Source: Dromaius novaehollandiae
Taxonomy: Eukaryota; Chordata; Aves; Casuariiformes; Dromaiidae
Assembly: GCF_036370855.1 (NCBI RefSeq)
Contig: NC_088102.1
Span: 67,093,601-67,157,600 of the forward strand
Length of the DNA stretch: 64,000 nt
Direction: 5' to 3'
The translations under genes and the position numbers were made by a program. The notes under the pieces were generated by a model that did no database searches, was not told the origin of the DNA, and saw nothing but the letters and a program-made list of their open reading frames with translations. Below are positions 28,400 to 39,834 of the stretch, piece after piece; the stretch's first letter is position 1, and each line of letters starts with the position of its first letter.

Positions 28400-28690
28400 G
28401 TGGCTCCCGGGCTGTGCAAACAAACACGCGGGGCCGCGGGGACACGACGAGCCCGGCCAGACCGGCAGGTTTGCGCGACGTGCGCCCCGGTGACATCACG
28501 CGCGACGCTGCGCATCGTTACACGTTCACCCCTCCACGCTGGCAGGGAGAGGCGTCCCCGGGGCCGCGGCGCGCAAGAGCCGTGCATCGTCCGTGTGCCC
28601 GAATAAACGTGGCCGCGGTGACGCAACCTCGGCCCCACGGCGCTGCTCCGGCCGCCCTCCGGGGCTCGGGGCTTGGCGATGCCGTTTCTG
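28400..28690. promoter_or_regulatory. CpG-dense segment with CRE-like site
   Basis: CpGs are very frequent (GCGCGACGTGCGCC, CACGCGCGACGCTGCGCATC). TGACATCA, a CRE-like octamer, is at 28491-28498 within CCGGTGACATCAC. It may be a promoter or enhancer. No transcript can be assigned. Confidence 0.35.
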
Positions 28691-31600
28691 CTGCAAATGC
28701 TGTCGAGCCAGTTTGCAGGCGCCGGAGCAAATCCCAGCGAGGGTAAAGCAGCTTGGATTTACTACGTGCATGCTCTGAGAGCCGCAAATGTCCCCCCTCA
28801 CGCCTCTCACGGCGTGGGGGCTGGCAGGGTTAAATAGGACGAGGTGGGGCTCTGGGCTCCTAGCTACCTCGGGTAACCGCGTTCCAGCTCCGCGCGGGCA
28901 TCTCCCGGTTCCCACGACGGGGCTGAGCCGACAGCCCGTGCTCTCGTGTCCAAGCCAAGCGTGGTGAGTCAGTGCTGGAGCAGCCTTCACCCTGGATACC
29001 TGCACCACGAGCGGAGGAGCATGCAAATCGCAGCGTCGCTTGCATTTCATTCCTGCTCTTCCGCGGGGCGCGCAAGTCTCTGACAACACCCAGCACGAAG
29101 CTGCGCCACTACAGCCCCGGCTCTCCTGCCTGAACGCTGCGCTCGCCCGGGCACCACGGCATCCAGGCGGCCTCCGTGGTGCCGCGTGTTGCTCGAGACC
29201 AGTCCGTGACGCGGTGGGGTCCCGGAGGCAGAGCCGTGCTGCTGGCAGGCCGCAGCTCCGGCCTCCCTTCCCAGCCGTGCGCCGATCGCCGGGGTGACCT
29301 TCCCGAAGTCGCTCCGCCTCTGTATTTCCCCTGCAGCTCTCTGCCTCATCAGTTAGGGGCTTCTCGGAGCAGGAACCGCTCCAAGGTGGGCCCTTGGCAC
29401 CACAGCGGTCCTGGACCGGTGCAACCACAGCAGTCTGGTAGGGGGAGAGAGCGGGGCGCTGGCGGAGCCACCTCCTCCGTCCCCCCCGTCCTCGCGCCCC
29501 AGCGCTCCTGTGCGGGACCCGCGCTGCGGGTGCCAGGGCCAGCACGGCGCGAGCTCTCCATGCCAGCCCTGCTGGGGGGAGGGAGCGGGAGGCACAGATG
29601 GCAGCAGATGCTCTCAGCAACGAAAACGGTTTAAGCAGAACGCAAAACAAAAAAGCCCTAGCAACTGGTGAGCAGACTAACAAAACCCATCACAGGGGCA
29701 GAAGAAAGACCCTCGCCCTAACAGAGCCCTGCACAGAGCCTAACTCAGTGCTGCCGTTCGTGTCGGTGAAATCTTTTTCCCATCCCCAGTCCGTAGATGG
29801 AAAAATGAGCGGGGGAAGGAAGACCGTGCCTTGCTCTGGGCAGCGATCGTTTTTAAGACTGGGATCTGCTGAATGAAAGCCATCCAGTGTGTCTCTCCTT
29901 CCCCCCGGCCCTGCCCTCTCACTCCCCCTCCCACGCACACCTTTAAAGGTGTGGATATGCCCCCAGACAGCTCCTGTACCCCCCACTCGCTGAGCCCGGC
30001 TTCCCAGAGCCGAGCTGCCGGCTGGCGTGGAGGCACCGAGGGGGAAGGAATCGCCAGGCTCCGTGGAGCTGAGGTGGCTCCTGCAGGCAGCTAGCTGCTG
30101 CCACGGGGCTGGGATCCTCCGGAAAAACTGCTCTGTGCCAGGTACAAAGGTCCTGGTCCTCCTCCCCTCCCACCCCCTGACTTTGACCTGTGCTCCGTAC
30201 GCTCAGCCGTGCCCTGGACTCGGCACAGCGGTACGCTTTTGCCCGGGTTTTCTCAGACACGCTCAGGTAGAGGGCGAGGGAATTTCCTCATTGTCTGATT
30301 TCTTCTCTTTCTGCATTTGCCCGGGATGCCGAACAGCACAGTCAGCGCTGCACAACGGCCGTTTCTACGGCACACGCTCCGACGAATGGCACAGCACGCA
30401 GACCTCTAGCCTTGTCCTTCCGCAGTTAATTGCATGGGGGCTGCTTCTGCCACGCGCACACGCAGTGATCTCTGCTCTGCAAGGGCCGAGCCGCGCTGTG
30501 CACACGCGTATATTTTTACCAGGGAAACGGAGACGGACCTGCGGCAGCCTTCTGTGCGGGGAGCACGGCTGCCTCGCAGTGCCGCCAGCGCCTTCCGCCT
30601 CTTGGAGCGCGGCAACGCGCCCCGCCAGCCGCCTGACACCATTCTGAGCCTTGCAGAAAGACGGCGGCGTGCGGCGGTGCACCGAGAGCGTCAGCGGGGC
30701 GCACCGGGCGCTGCGGCCGTGACTGCCCGGGTGCTCGTGGATGGGCGCCAGGAGGGGCAGGGACGCGCTCCTCGTGGCATGACACACAGCTCCCCGCAGT
30801 CAGCGTGCTCCCTTGCGGACTTCGGCCGGCTGCAATTTCACACACCTAAAAAGCAGCCCAGAGCACCCCTCGAAGCGGCACCGCGAGCCAGCGCAGCAGC
30901 TCGTGGCCGAGGCACGTGTGGCAGAGCGGTTACGGGCTGCCGGCGGCGCGGGCCCTGCAGCACCCCTGCTCTGGCACCGCGGCACCCACCGAGCCGACGG
31001 CACGGCCCCGCCGCCCGCCTGCTCCGCGCCCCTCGCGGGAGGCCGCCGGGAAGCCGGCAGCCGCGTAGGCGGCAGAAACGACGCAGCTTCGTAAAGCGGA
31101 GCTGTGGCAAGCAAAGGGCTGACTCTGATTTCTGCCATCAGCAATTGGAAGGTGCTAATACCTGCTGCAGCGGGAACAGAGCGCTGCGCTGCAGCCGGCA
31201 CGGCTATGACTCATCCCCTTTGCAAACAGAGGCAAACAGCAGTTTTTCCTGTCGATCCCCAGGCTTTGCCCTCGCAGAGCTGCGGCCACGCCTGCTCCTG
31301 AGGAAAAGGCTCTGCCGAGGCTCGGTGCAGGTGGCAGTGCTGGGGAAGGCGATCCCAGCCCGCTGCAGCGCACAGCCCTCCCGGGCGGGAGGGGAGCGGG
31401 GCTTGCCCGGCTGTGCTGGGAGCTGCATCACCAGCCTGGCCAAGGCTAAAAGCAATTATTCAGATGCTTAAAGTATTTGCAGATCAGCTCAAAAGTATCT
31501 TTTTTTTTTTTTTGCAATGGGTAAGAAAGTTGGTCTGGCAGCAATTCGTTTTCCTTAGTTTTAATTCACTCCATGATCAGGTTCCGACTTTACTCCCTGC

Positions 31601-34600
31601 AGAACACAGGAAAATCGAGTATGCGGACTCTGCGCTTGGCCTGCAATGACGATCACAGGGCTTGGGAAACGTTTCAGCAAAAAGTATGACGGGTATAAGT
31701 GTAGCTTGCATTCAAAACACGTAGCTGGGATGCAATCAGTCTTCAGATGTGCCTGAAATGTGGGAAAGAGGAAAAGGCAGCGGGGAGAAGAGGGCGAATT
31801 ATTTTTTGAGTGCTTTTTTATCTGAAATGAAGCACTTCCCTTCAGCACTGAGCAACTTGCTGCATAATTTTTGCCGGCTTCATGAGGAGCACGGGGGAGA
31901 GGGAGGGATGCTGGCCCCGTGGCTGAGACAACGGGGGAACATCTGGTAGATCTGAGCCCAGAGCGCGGCGCGGCTTTGTTCTTTCCGTGTGACCATAACA
32001 ACGTTGCCCCGTCTTTGCTTAATTTCCCTCGTGTGAAAGAGGGACAGCGCTCGCCCGTCTAGCGCACACGAGCCGCCGAGAGCTTGCTGCGCGTCTCCAG
32101 GTCGATACCCGCGTTGACGGCGATGCGAAGACGGGTGCTGCCTCCCCGATGCAAGCACCACGGCGGGTGCACATCTGCATGCCAGCATTTCAGGTCAGAC
32201 GGGATTCGGATCTAAACGGGGTTAGCGCTAGGCTTTGAAAGCCAGCCGAAGTTTCGCAAGCATCCGTCACCACCTGCTCCTCACCCCTGCAATCCCCAGA
32301 GGAGCTTTAGCATCCGTGAATCATTGGGTTTGGTTTCTCCCCACGCGGCTCTTGGTGGCAGCGCCTGGCTCAGCGGCAGCGGGCGTGGGAGAGGAGCGGA
32401 GCCCGCGGGCCGCATCCTCTCCGGCTTGGAGCGTGGGAGCACCGGTGCAGGCGCAGGTTGGTGCCAGGCGCTAACAGCCCAGAGCAACACGTCATGCGCT
32501 GCTTCCTTGCAGCCCCTGGGGACTCCCGTCCTCTGGCCTCTCCTTGCCATCTTCCTCTTCCTCGCCTCCCAACAGAGGCTGCCGGCGGCCGCTCGGCGCC
32601 CTTCGCCGCACCGCCACGCGACCGCGCTCTTCCGCAGTCCGGGCCGACGGCCCGACACGGAGTCCTCTCCTCGGCAGCTGATCCGGGGCGCTCAGCCGGC
32701 AGCAGCTTGCCAGTGCCGGGCTTGGAAGCGTTTATTTTAGCTGGGGTTTGGAAAGAAAACGCCGAAATCCTCTTCCTTCGGCAGGCTTCGAGAGCTCGTG
32801 GCTCTCTGCCTAGATAATAGTTTTTCTGAGGAAGCTTTGGCTTTGGGATTTTCAGACTAATTCCTTTCCCCTTCTTTTTTCTATCTTGCCCCGGAAAGGG
32901 GGGTTGCACAGCCCTAACCTGAAGCAAGACGAGTCATTCTTCTTCTTTCTCCCTGCAAAAATTAAAACGGGGCTTTTCCCTTCATCTCTATCCATCTGAA
33001 GGAGGGGGATGCCGTTCCTTTGGAGCTGTTTCACCATCTGGGCGCACCACGTGCCCTTTGCCCAGGCGGAAAGGGCCGCCTTCCCCCTTCGCAAGGTGGG
33101 AGAAGAGCTCAGAGCCCCTCAAGCTGCCGCCGGAGCGCTCGGCACGGCTGCGGCGGGGAAGGCGGGCAGGAAAAGACAGCGGGAAACCTCGAATGCGCTA
33201 AAGACCAGGGCTGCATCCGAGCTACACCCCGGCAAACCCTGCACGTCCGCAGCCTCTGCTCCCACCGGGTTCAACCGCTCCGGAGCAAACCGAAAAGTGA
33301 GCGCCCCGACTAGTGCCAGCACCTCCAACCTCTCGCCGCCGATGATGGTAACTAGGCCTAAATCGAAGCCGGTGCCAATCTGGTCACGCAGCTTAGACGC
33401 ACGTGGTGAAGTAGTCGGGGGTCTGCGGCAGCTTCTCTGCTGACATGCTTCGGATGGACTGATTTCTGCAGGAGGAAAGGGGCATAGGAAGGGGCTCAGC
33501 GCTGCCTGCGTAACGGGGATAGCGACATTTCCAGCATCGCGCTACTTCCCAGCGACCAGCGCTCTGAGCCTTTGGTGCTCTACAAGAAACGACCCTTCCT
33601 GAAAAGATTTTGCCGTGTCAGTAACCGCGGCAGCCCAATACCCTGCTGCAGCCAGCTGCTCTCGGCAGGTCTGGTCAGAGGAGAGTTAACTTTAAAGCAT
33701 CCGGCATCCGTATCGGCGGCAGGGAGGAAGGTTCCCTTGATTTCATAAGCACCAGCAAAACCTAAGCTTCTAAACCATAATCCCTCTTTAAGCCGGAGTT
33801 GCCAGGCCACATCCAAGGGCAGAGAAAAACCACTGCTGTTAGCAGGCTCCGAAACTGCTTTTCTGTGCCACCGACGGTGGGAGGGAGGGGAGCCCACCAC
33901 GGCCTGCAAAGTCCCACCACGGTGTCCGGTGAGACAGGTCACTCCTGAAGTACCTGCCGACGAGGGCCGGCTCCCCTGCTGAACCCCCCGCCTTTGCGCC
34001 GCGCTTTGACGCGCCGTCTGCACGGGCCGCATCGCATTTACGTCCGTCCTTCCCCTCCCAGCCCCGGCTGTGGCATTTACGAGCGAGCGATTCCTCGGGG
34101 ACGAGCCTGGCAGCCACCAAAGCGCTGGGAGTTCAGCGAAGCGGCGCTTGAGATGGGCAGAGGAGACGTGGGAACGGAGGGCAGGGAGAGGCAAAAAAGG
34201 GAGGAGGGGTTGTCCGTCCGACAGGAGAGCCTCGGGCTCCAGCTCGGCCCAGCAAGACAGGCCTGGGAAACGAAACGTTCGGAAGCTCATTTTTTGACCT
34301 TTTCGGAGCCCGCTGCCCGCCCTGACTGAGCACCGAGGTCACAGCCGTGAAGCCGTAACACAACGTTTTGGGAAATTTGGGATAATCCCTCCCTTCGCCT
34401 CACGGCAGCACCAGCAGAGATGGGGGCTCCGGGGGCAGGTCACCCCCGCACCCCCCCGCCTCCCCTGCCGCCCCACCGCGGCCCAGGACCCCCCCCCGCC
34501 GGGGGGCAGCGGCGGCGCCGGGCCGGGCCCTTTGTCCGCGGCCCCGACCCGCTCCGCGCCCGCGCAGCGCTGCGCTGCGCCCGCCGCCGCGGCGGCACCG

Positions 34601-34604
34601 GGGC

Positions 34605-34612
34605 TGACGTCA
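34605..34612 (+). promoter_or_regulatory. DUSP8: Perfect cAMP-response element
   Basis: TGACGTCA, the palindromic CREB/ATF/JUN-family site, inside the CpG island. Confidence 0.7.
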
Positions 34613-34636
34613 CCCTGCCCTGCGCCCGCCGCGCTG

Positions 34637-34641
34637 ATTGG
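34637..34641 (-). promoter_or_regulatory. DUSP8: Inverted CCAAT box (NF-Y site)
   Basis: ATTGG within CTGATTGGCTG, the standard NF-Y core on the reverse strand, starting 12 bases before the second CRE. Confidence 0.6.
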
Positions 34642-34648
34642 CTGCGGG

Positions 34649-34656
34649 TGACGTCA
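34649..34656 (+). promoter_or_regulatory. DUSP8: Second perfect cAMP-response element
   Basis: TGACGTCA, starting 44 bases after the start of the first CRE. Together with the CCAAT box it forms a compact CRE-NF-Y-CRE module. Confidence 0.7.
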
Positions 34657-34745
34657 GCGCGGGGCTTTTTTTTTTTTTTTGCAATTTTTTTTTTTTTTGC
34701 TTTTTTTCTCCCTCCCCCCCCCGCCCCCCCCGCGGCATGACCTCA

Positions 34746-34895
34746 TCGCCGGCGCATTCCCGGCGGCGCGCGGAGCGGCGCGGAGCGGCGCGGCCCCTGC
34801 GCGCCGCGGCAGGCGGGCGGGCCCGGGGGGGCGCCGCCAGCGGCCGCGGCAGCCCGCGGAGCGGAGCGGAGCCCAGCGGCCCTCCGCCGCGCCGG
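34746..34895 (+). other. DUSP8: Candidate DUSP8 non-coding first exon
   Basis: The GC-rich stretch downstream of the CRE module ends in GCCGG|GTCAGT, a good splice donor at 34896. If transcription starts about 50-150 bases after the CREs, this would be the first exon, splicing to the acceptor at 51896. Both edges are inferred. Confidence 0.3.
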
Positions 34896-34952
34896 GTCAG
34901 TGCGGGGCCGCGGGGGCGGGCGGCGGCGCCGGCACGCGCTTAGCCGGCGTAG

Positions 34953-35015
34953 ACACACATGCGTGTGCGCTGCATGCGCGCATTTATATAAATATACATA
35001 TATGTGTGTATATAG
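34953..35015. repeat. Alternating purine-pyrimidine tract
   Basis: ACACACATGCGTGTGCGC, then TGCATGCGCGCAT, then a TATA/ATAC/GTGT run. The sequence alternates purine and pyrimidine and is a Z-DNA-prone type, just downstream of the candidate promoter. Confidence 0.6.
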
Positions 35016-35177
35016 GCGGGAGGTGCGGGCAGGGGCGCGGCAGCACATGTGCGGCGCGTACGCGGCGTCCGGCGCGGGGAGGCAGCGGCCGGCGCCGGGG
35101 CATGTGCGGAGCGGAGCGAGCGCGGAGACGGACGCCGCCCGGGGCCGGTAGGGAGGCTGCTTTAAAACCCCCCCAAA

Positions 35178-35263
35178 CATACATATATATATATATATGC
35201 ACACGCACAAGCACATCCTATACATTTATATATATTTTTTTATATATACATATATATATATGG
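35178..35263. repeat. (TA)n/(CA) microsatellite cluster
   Basis: Runs of ATATATAT are separated by a CACACG-type patch and a T-run. This is a sharply AT-rich island inside an otherwise GC-rich region. Confidence 0.8.
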
Positions 35264-35620
35264 CTTTGTTTTTTAAAGGGGGGGTTGGGATTATGCTGGT
35301 GCAAAGGGAAAATTAAGGAGGAGGAGGCGGGAGCCGGGAAGCGGCAGGGCGGCCCGGCGGCGCTGGGATGCGGTTGCCGCAGGTGCGCGCGGATGCTGGG
35401 CCTGGCGGGCTCGGGGTCGGGCTCGGCGCTGCGGGCTCCCTCCGCGCCCCGGTTCTGCTTGCCGTTTTGGGGAGGGAGGGTTGGTGCTTGAGGGGCTGGT
35501 GTTCACAGCGCTGCGGTTTGCTGCTGATTTTGGAGTGTCGCCGTGTGTCCTTGGCGCCTGAAGGAGCCCAGGGAAGCCGGCGTGGGCTCGGCAGCGGGGG
35601 GTTTCACGCAGCGCTTCGCT

Positions 35621-38611
35621 GCTGCGGCTCCGAAGGCGCTGCTAGCGATTAACGAGTTAAGCTGCCCGTTTGAAATAATCTCCTCCACCTCCCATAATGT
35701 CCATGGAGCAATTGATCATCCCACCCCCATTATTATCATGTGCTAAATGCTGGATTTTGTGCTGGAAGTTGGAGCTGGTCCTCGTTAGTCAGGTTCCTGA
35801 TGGTTTTCCTTTATTGATAAACAAGTTCCCTCTCCTTTCTGCTCTCCCCCCGCTCCTTTCTCCTCCCCCAGAATTAAATTCCTGAGCACAGGGGAAGCTG
35901 ATGTCAGTGCTTCAGCTCGCATTGGGGGAGCTCTACGCACAGGTCAGTAATTTGCGGTTTTGTTGCAAGGAGGGACGTGGTGCAGTGCCGGTCTGTTAGG
36001 GACGTTTGCCTTTGCTGGGCACAGATGCATTTCTTGTTTGGGTTGCGGTAGCATCAAACGCTCCCCAGCGAGGAGCACAGCCCGCTAGGCGCGGCGTGTG
36101 AGCGTGTGTCAAACAGATCGTCCCTGTCCCGAGCAAATACGCTGGGAACGGTTGCCGGAGGTCTCGGCCCCCCTCCGATTTGGGGCGTGAAGACCCCCGC
36201 GAAGCGGATGGCGCAGCCGTCGGAGAGCCCGGGGAGGCTGGAGCAGGCAGCGAGGGCTGCGCCGGCGCTTCCACCCGCGCCGGGGCCATGTTCACCTTGA
36301 AGCGGGCTTGCCCACGGAGCTGCGTCCGCTGCTCGCTCGCGGTGTCTCCTCCTTTGCTGAGGCGAACGGCTCGGGGCATGGCTGCCTGCAGGCTGAAATT
36401 CGGTGGCGGAGAGCTTTGTTTCCCGAAGGACTTGATGCACGGGGTTTGGCTCTCGCGGGTTCGGTCTTGCCTGTCTCAAAGGGGTTTGCTAGCGCTGCTG
36501 TGAGCGGTCTGCGCCGGTCGGTTTTCCTCTGCAGGAGAGGTTTGTCAGGTTTGGGTCTGGTTGGGGCTTCCTGGGTTTGCTCTGGGTTTGCTCGTAGCAG
36601 TTGCCAAAACAAATAAGCTGCAACACCAAGAGAACTCTTCTGGCCATAGCTGGAGGTATTTGGGATGTCTCGCTAGCGTGGCTACGGGGGCTACGCGGAT
36701 GCCTTGTCCTCGGTCTCGAGTAGCATAGCCCCGCTGGCAGGGCGCGGGTGTGTGGGGCTGCCCTAATGGTCACTACCACAAAGGACATTTGGGAATGTGA
36801 GAGCAGGTGGGGGCCCAAATGCCTCTTTGGGATGGCAGTAGGTTGGACGTCGTACCCTTGGCTGATCAGCAATAAACTCGAGTAGAGAAGTCCTTGGTCT
36901 AGATGGTCTCTTGAGTACCAGTTCTGAGATGTCAGCATTTCTCACCAAAATGCTTTTGACTCAACAATTTAGCCCACTGTGACTTTCAGTTGTCCCTGCA
37001 TTGATGCAAGGTAAGGAATAGGGGAGGGAAACTTGGATCTAGCTTTACACTATAAAATCTGCACAGCCTCTGCTCTGCTTGGGAGACCTGAGCAGAGTGG
37101 CCAGGCTCCCGGGGGCTCTGCTACGGAGATCGCTCTTGCAAGGGTAGTGCTTGGTGCGTGTGTGCAGAGAGGTTTTGGTTGGGTGCCAAGCGCCTTGCTG
37201 AGAAACCCACTGAGGTGCCTGTCTGCGGAGAGTTTGTCACCTAAAATTAAATACGATGCTGCTGTTACTACCAAAGCACCCCCGAGGGCTGGGTGAGGCT
37301 TCTCAGTAGCGTGTGTCTCATGCTGGCAAATTGCCTCTCGGGAGATGGGAGAGAACTGGGTTCTCCCCCCACAGCGACCTCCCCAAGAAAACCCTCCAAA
37401 ATGGAGGGGATTTCTGAAAATGACTATTCTCAGGATGAGTGTGAAGGAGTTCCCACTCCATCCCCATCCTCTACCTCTCCACCAACAAGTGCTGCTTTAA
37501 ATCTGTGTAAGAATATGGGGTACGTTACGGTTGCTCTCCTGTTTTGATTCATTCTGTTGTCTTTAAAGAAGTCTCCTCGTAAGGATCAGAGACCAGTTTC
37601 TCTGGCGTTTGGCTCCACACGCCCCGAGTGCACGCAGGTGTGGAACCACGTTAAGGCTGCCTGTGATCAAAGCAGGAAAAGGAGGTGTTTCGGTGCTTGG
37701 CAGTCTTGACTTGTGGAACTCACCTGTAGGACACTACCGTCACGCTACAGCTGCTACCGCAAACTGGATTTTGTAGAGAACAAGATGATAAAGAGCTTGC
37801 AAATGCTGTATCCTCTGCCTGGTAGGACAGTTGGAGGACTAAGCTAGGCTGGAGAGTTTGCAGATCTTCTTGCCCTTTAAACCTTTGTTGGCTTAATGGC
37901 AACGTTAAGGGCAAGCTGGCTGCAGAAGGCCGCAGCACGGAGGTGCTCCTTTTCCTCGACGTGCAGTGCCATTTCACCCCGGGCTTTTCTTTGCTGCTCT
38001 GCATAGAAACTCGTGCAGCCAGACCTTCACTGCTGTCATCCTGTGGGGAGAGCTCGAAAATGCTCTGCTGCAGCCTCACGCCCTCTGGGCTTTAAAACCT
38101 GTTTTTCAAGCTCTGCATTTCTCCTCTGAAGATACACCTGTCCCACCTGATGCCAAGTGGGGAGGGAGACACCTGACCTAACTTCTGGCCAGCTCAGGGC
38201 GGGGAGGTGAGGGGGCCTGAGACGGTGCATCAGATAAGGAGCCGAATGAGCTCCCTGCTCAAGATTTTCTCAAGCTCGCTCAGGAAGACCTGCGCGTACT
38301 TCATGAGCAAGGTTGCTGCTGGGTTGCTGGGGAACATTAGGGCTGTAAAAGCTGATGGTGCCGAGGCTCTCTGGGATAATGGTACGGCAGCACTGCACTC
38401 AAAGCGGGTGTTTTTGTCAAGTGAGCCTGGCAAAGCTTGGCCCACGCGAGCCAAATCCATGCCAGAGACCAAGGTGCAAGTTCCTGAGCTCTGGCTGAGG
38501 CGGACCCAGTCTCCTCTTTAGCAGAAGGTCATGGAAAGAAAAACAAGCTGTTATCTCTTCCTCTTGCAAGAGCTGTTTGTAGACTTTCTACCTCAATCGT
38601 CGTACTTCCTG
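35621..38611. other. Stretch between promoter island and CR1; one exon-like segment only
   Basis: Probably DUSP8 intron 1 if the promoter assignment is right. Nothing recognisable except the exon-like segment at 37375-37519. CpGs fade after about 36.5 kb. Confidence 0.4.
37375..37519 (+). other. Unassigned exon-like segment (145 nt)
   Basis: It is bounded by TTCTCCCCCCACAG (acceptor, ending 37374) and GTACGT (donor, 37520). Inside is an ATG in good context (AAAATGG, ATG at 37399) reading MEGISENDYSQDECEG, then a Ser/Pro/Thr-rich run PTPSPSSTSPPTSAALNLC and KNMG, open through the donor. The acidic-plus-Ser/Pro composition differs from the Arg/Pro/Ala-rich chance frames nearby. I do not recognise a family. 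Splicing to the DUSP8 exon at 51897 would put this frame into a stop before the DUSP8 ATG, so it is not an N-terminal extension of DUSP8. It could be an alternative 5' exon, part of an unknown gene, or chance. Confidence 0.25.
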
Positions 38612-39035
38612 CTTAAGGGACTGGAGCATCTCTCATATGAGGAAAGGCTGGGCGAGCTGGGACTGTCCAGCCTGGAGAAGAGAAGACTGAGGGGGATCTT
38701 ATCCGTGTCTATAAGTATCTGAAGGGAGGGGGTAAAGAGGATGGGGTGAGACTCTCTTCAGTGGTGCCCAGCGATCGGATGAGAGGCAATGGCACAAACT
38801 GAACACAGGAGGGTCCACCTGAATCTGAGGAAAAGCTTTTTCACTGTGAGGGTGGCTGAGCACTGGAACAGGTTGCCCAGAGGTTGTGGAGTCTCCATCC
38901 TTGGAGATATTCAAAAGCCATCTGGATACGATCCTGGACAACGTGCTCTAGGTGACCCTGCTTGAGCAGGGGGGTTGGTCTAGATGACCTCCAGAGGTCC
39001 CTGCCAACCTCAACCATGCTGTGGTCCTGTGGTTA
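38612..39035 (+). mobile_element. CR1 LINE, 3' end
   Basis: It shows the hallmark CR1 wording: TATGAGGAAAGGCTGGGCGA, AGCCTGGAGAAGAGAAGACT, CACTGGAACAGGTTGCCCAG, and the 3' end GGTTGGTCTAGATGACCTCC followed by AGGTCCCTGCCAACCTCAACC. The first part encodes the last residues of the CR1 reverse-transcriptase protein ([20 protein letters not shown]), now interrupted. 5'-truncated, as is usual for CR1. A terminal octamer repeat is not preserved. Confidence 0.92.
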
Positions 39036-39763
39036 CTGTGCAGGGGGCTTCACTCCATGCTGTGCACGCAGCTTCTCTGGACTTCTTGCCTGCCCTGAGC
39101 CCAGAGTTCCCAAAAGTGACACGTGGAGCTTGTTTGCCCAGTTAATGACCCTTGGAAGGGAGCAGTATTTTGGAAGACAGGGGCTGTAGCACCCCAGGCT
39201 GGGATAGAGGGAAAACCAGGAGGCACTCGCCGGGAACTGGTCTACTACATGAAGAGTCTCCTAGCACAGATGGGGAGCAATACAGTGCAGAACAGCTAAT
39301 GCTAGGGCTGTGCTGCATGAAGATGAAGCAAGTGACGCACTTTGCACTGAGTTAATTTAAGATCATGCCAGCAGCCTATCTGGGACTAGAAATGCTTCCT
39401 TGCTTCCCTCTTTTCTTACTATTCCCCTTATGCCTTTTCCTGTGTTGTTTCCTGTGCATGGAGAGCCCTCACGGTTCCTGTCTGCCCATCCTGATGTGTG
39501 CGTGTGTGACTTGTCTGCTTTCAGTGTATCATCTTAAACTGAGTCTCCAGGTTTCTTGGGGCAGAGACTTTGTGTTCTTCAGGCATTTTTCCAGAGCACT
39601 TTGAGTGCTCTTACCATTTGTGAAAGAGGCTCTCTGTATAGCATTCTTGCACGCTGAGTTATGGGGAGCATGATTTCTGAGCCCGCTGGTGTTTGGGGAA
39701 GACCCATTAGGTCACTAGAAGGAAAAGAAACCCTCATCTAATGTTGAAGTTAGCCCAGCTTTA

Positions 39764-39834
39764 AGGGAGAGAGGGGTTGGAGCAGGTGACCTCCTGAGGT
39801 CCCTTCCAACCTAAATTATTCTGCGACTGTTCCA
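39764..39834 (+). mobile_element. CR1 LINE, terminal fragment
   Basis: A 70-base remnant of the CR1 3' end: GGTTGGAGCAGGTGACCTCC, TGAGGTCCCTTCCAACCTAA, ATTATTCTGCGACTGTTCCA. The last part is a decayed ATTCTATG-type terminal repeat. Confidence 0.85.

Larger units (their letters stand above)
25541..34394. other. Intergenic, IFITM10 to DUSP8 promoter; no gene recognised
   Basis: No exon with family signatures is seen. The part at 27.5-33.4 kb is GC- and CpG-rich, so long chance open frames occur on both strands (for example about 385 codons on the - strand at 28.5-29.7 kb and 345 codons on the + strand at 30.4-31.5 kb). None has a recognisable domain. There is no Cys/Ser/Gly-repeat frame that would suggest the KRTAP5 genes found here in mammals. 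A CpG-dense patch at 28.4-28.7 kb contains TGACATCA. Confidence 0.5.
34395..35620 (+). promoter_or_regulatory. DUSP8: CpG island, candidate DUSP8 promoter
   Basis: A very GC-rich, CpG-dense island is the strongest promoter-like sequence upstream of the DUSP8 ATG exon. It contains two perfect CREs, an inverted CCAAT box, a CRE variant TGACCTCA at 34738-34745, T-runs (34667-34681, 34687-34702) and GC boxes. Mammalian DUSP8 has a 5' non-coding exon in a CpG island well before its ATG exon, so this assignment is an inference from position. It could instead serve an unannotated non-coding RNA. Confidence 0.5.

Noticed and set aside
28526-29683. 385-codon open frame on the - strand
   Set aside because: Arg/Ala/Gly/Ser-rich frame in CpG-dense DNA, with overlapping equally long frames on the other strand, no domain, and no splice or conservation signal. 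Explained by composition.
30434-31471. 345-codon open frame on the + strand
   Set aside because: Same reasons: low stop frequency from high GC, and no recognisable family or motif.
36860-36925. Possible CR1 tail (TTGGTCTAGATGGTCTCTTG)
   Set aside because: Only about 20 bases resemble the CR1 3' end and the flanks do not, so it is too short to call.
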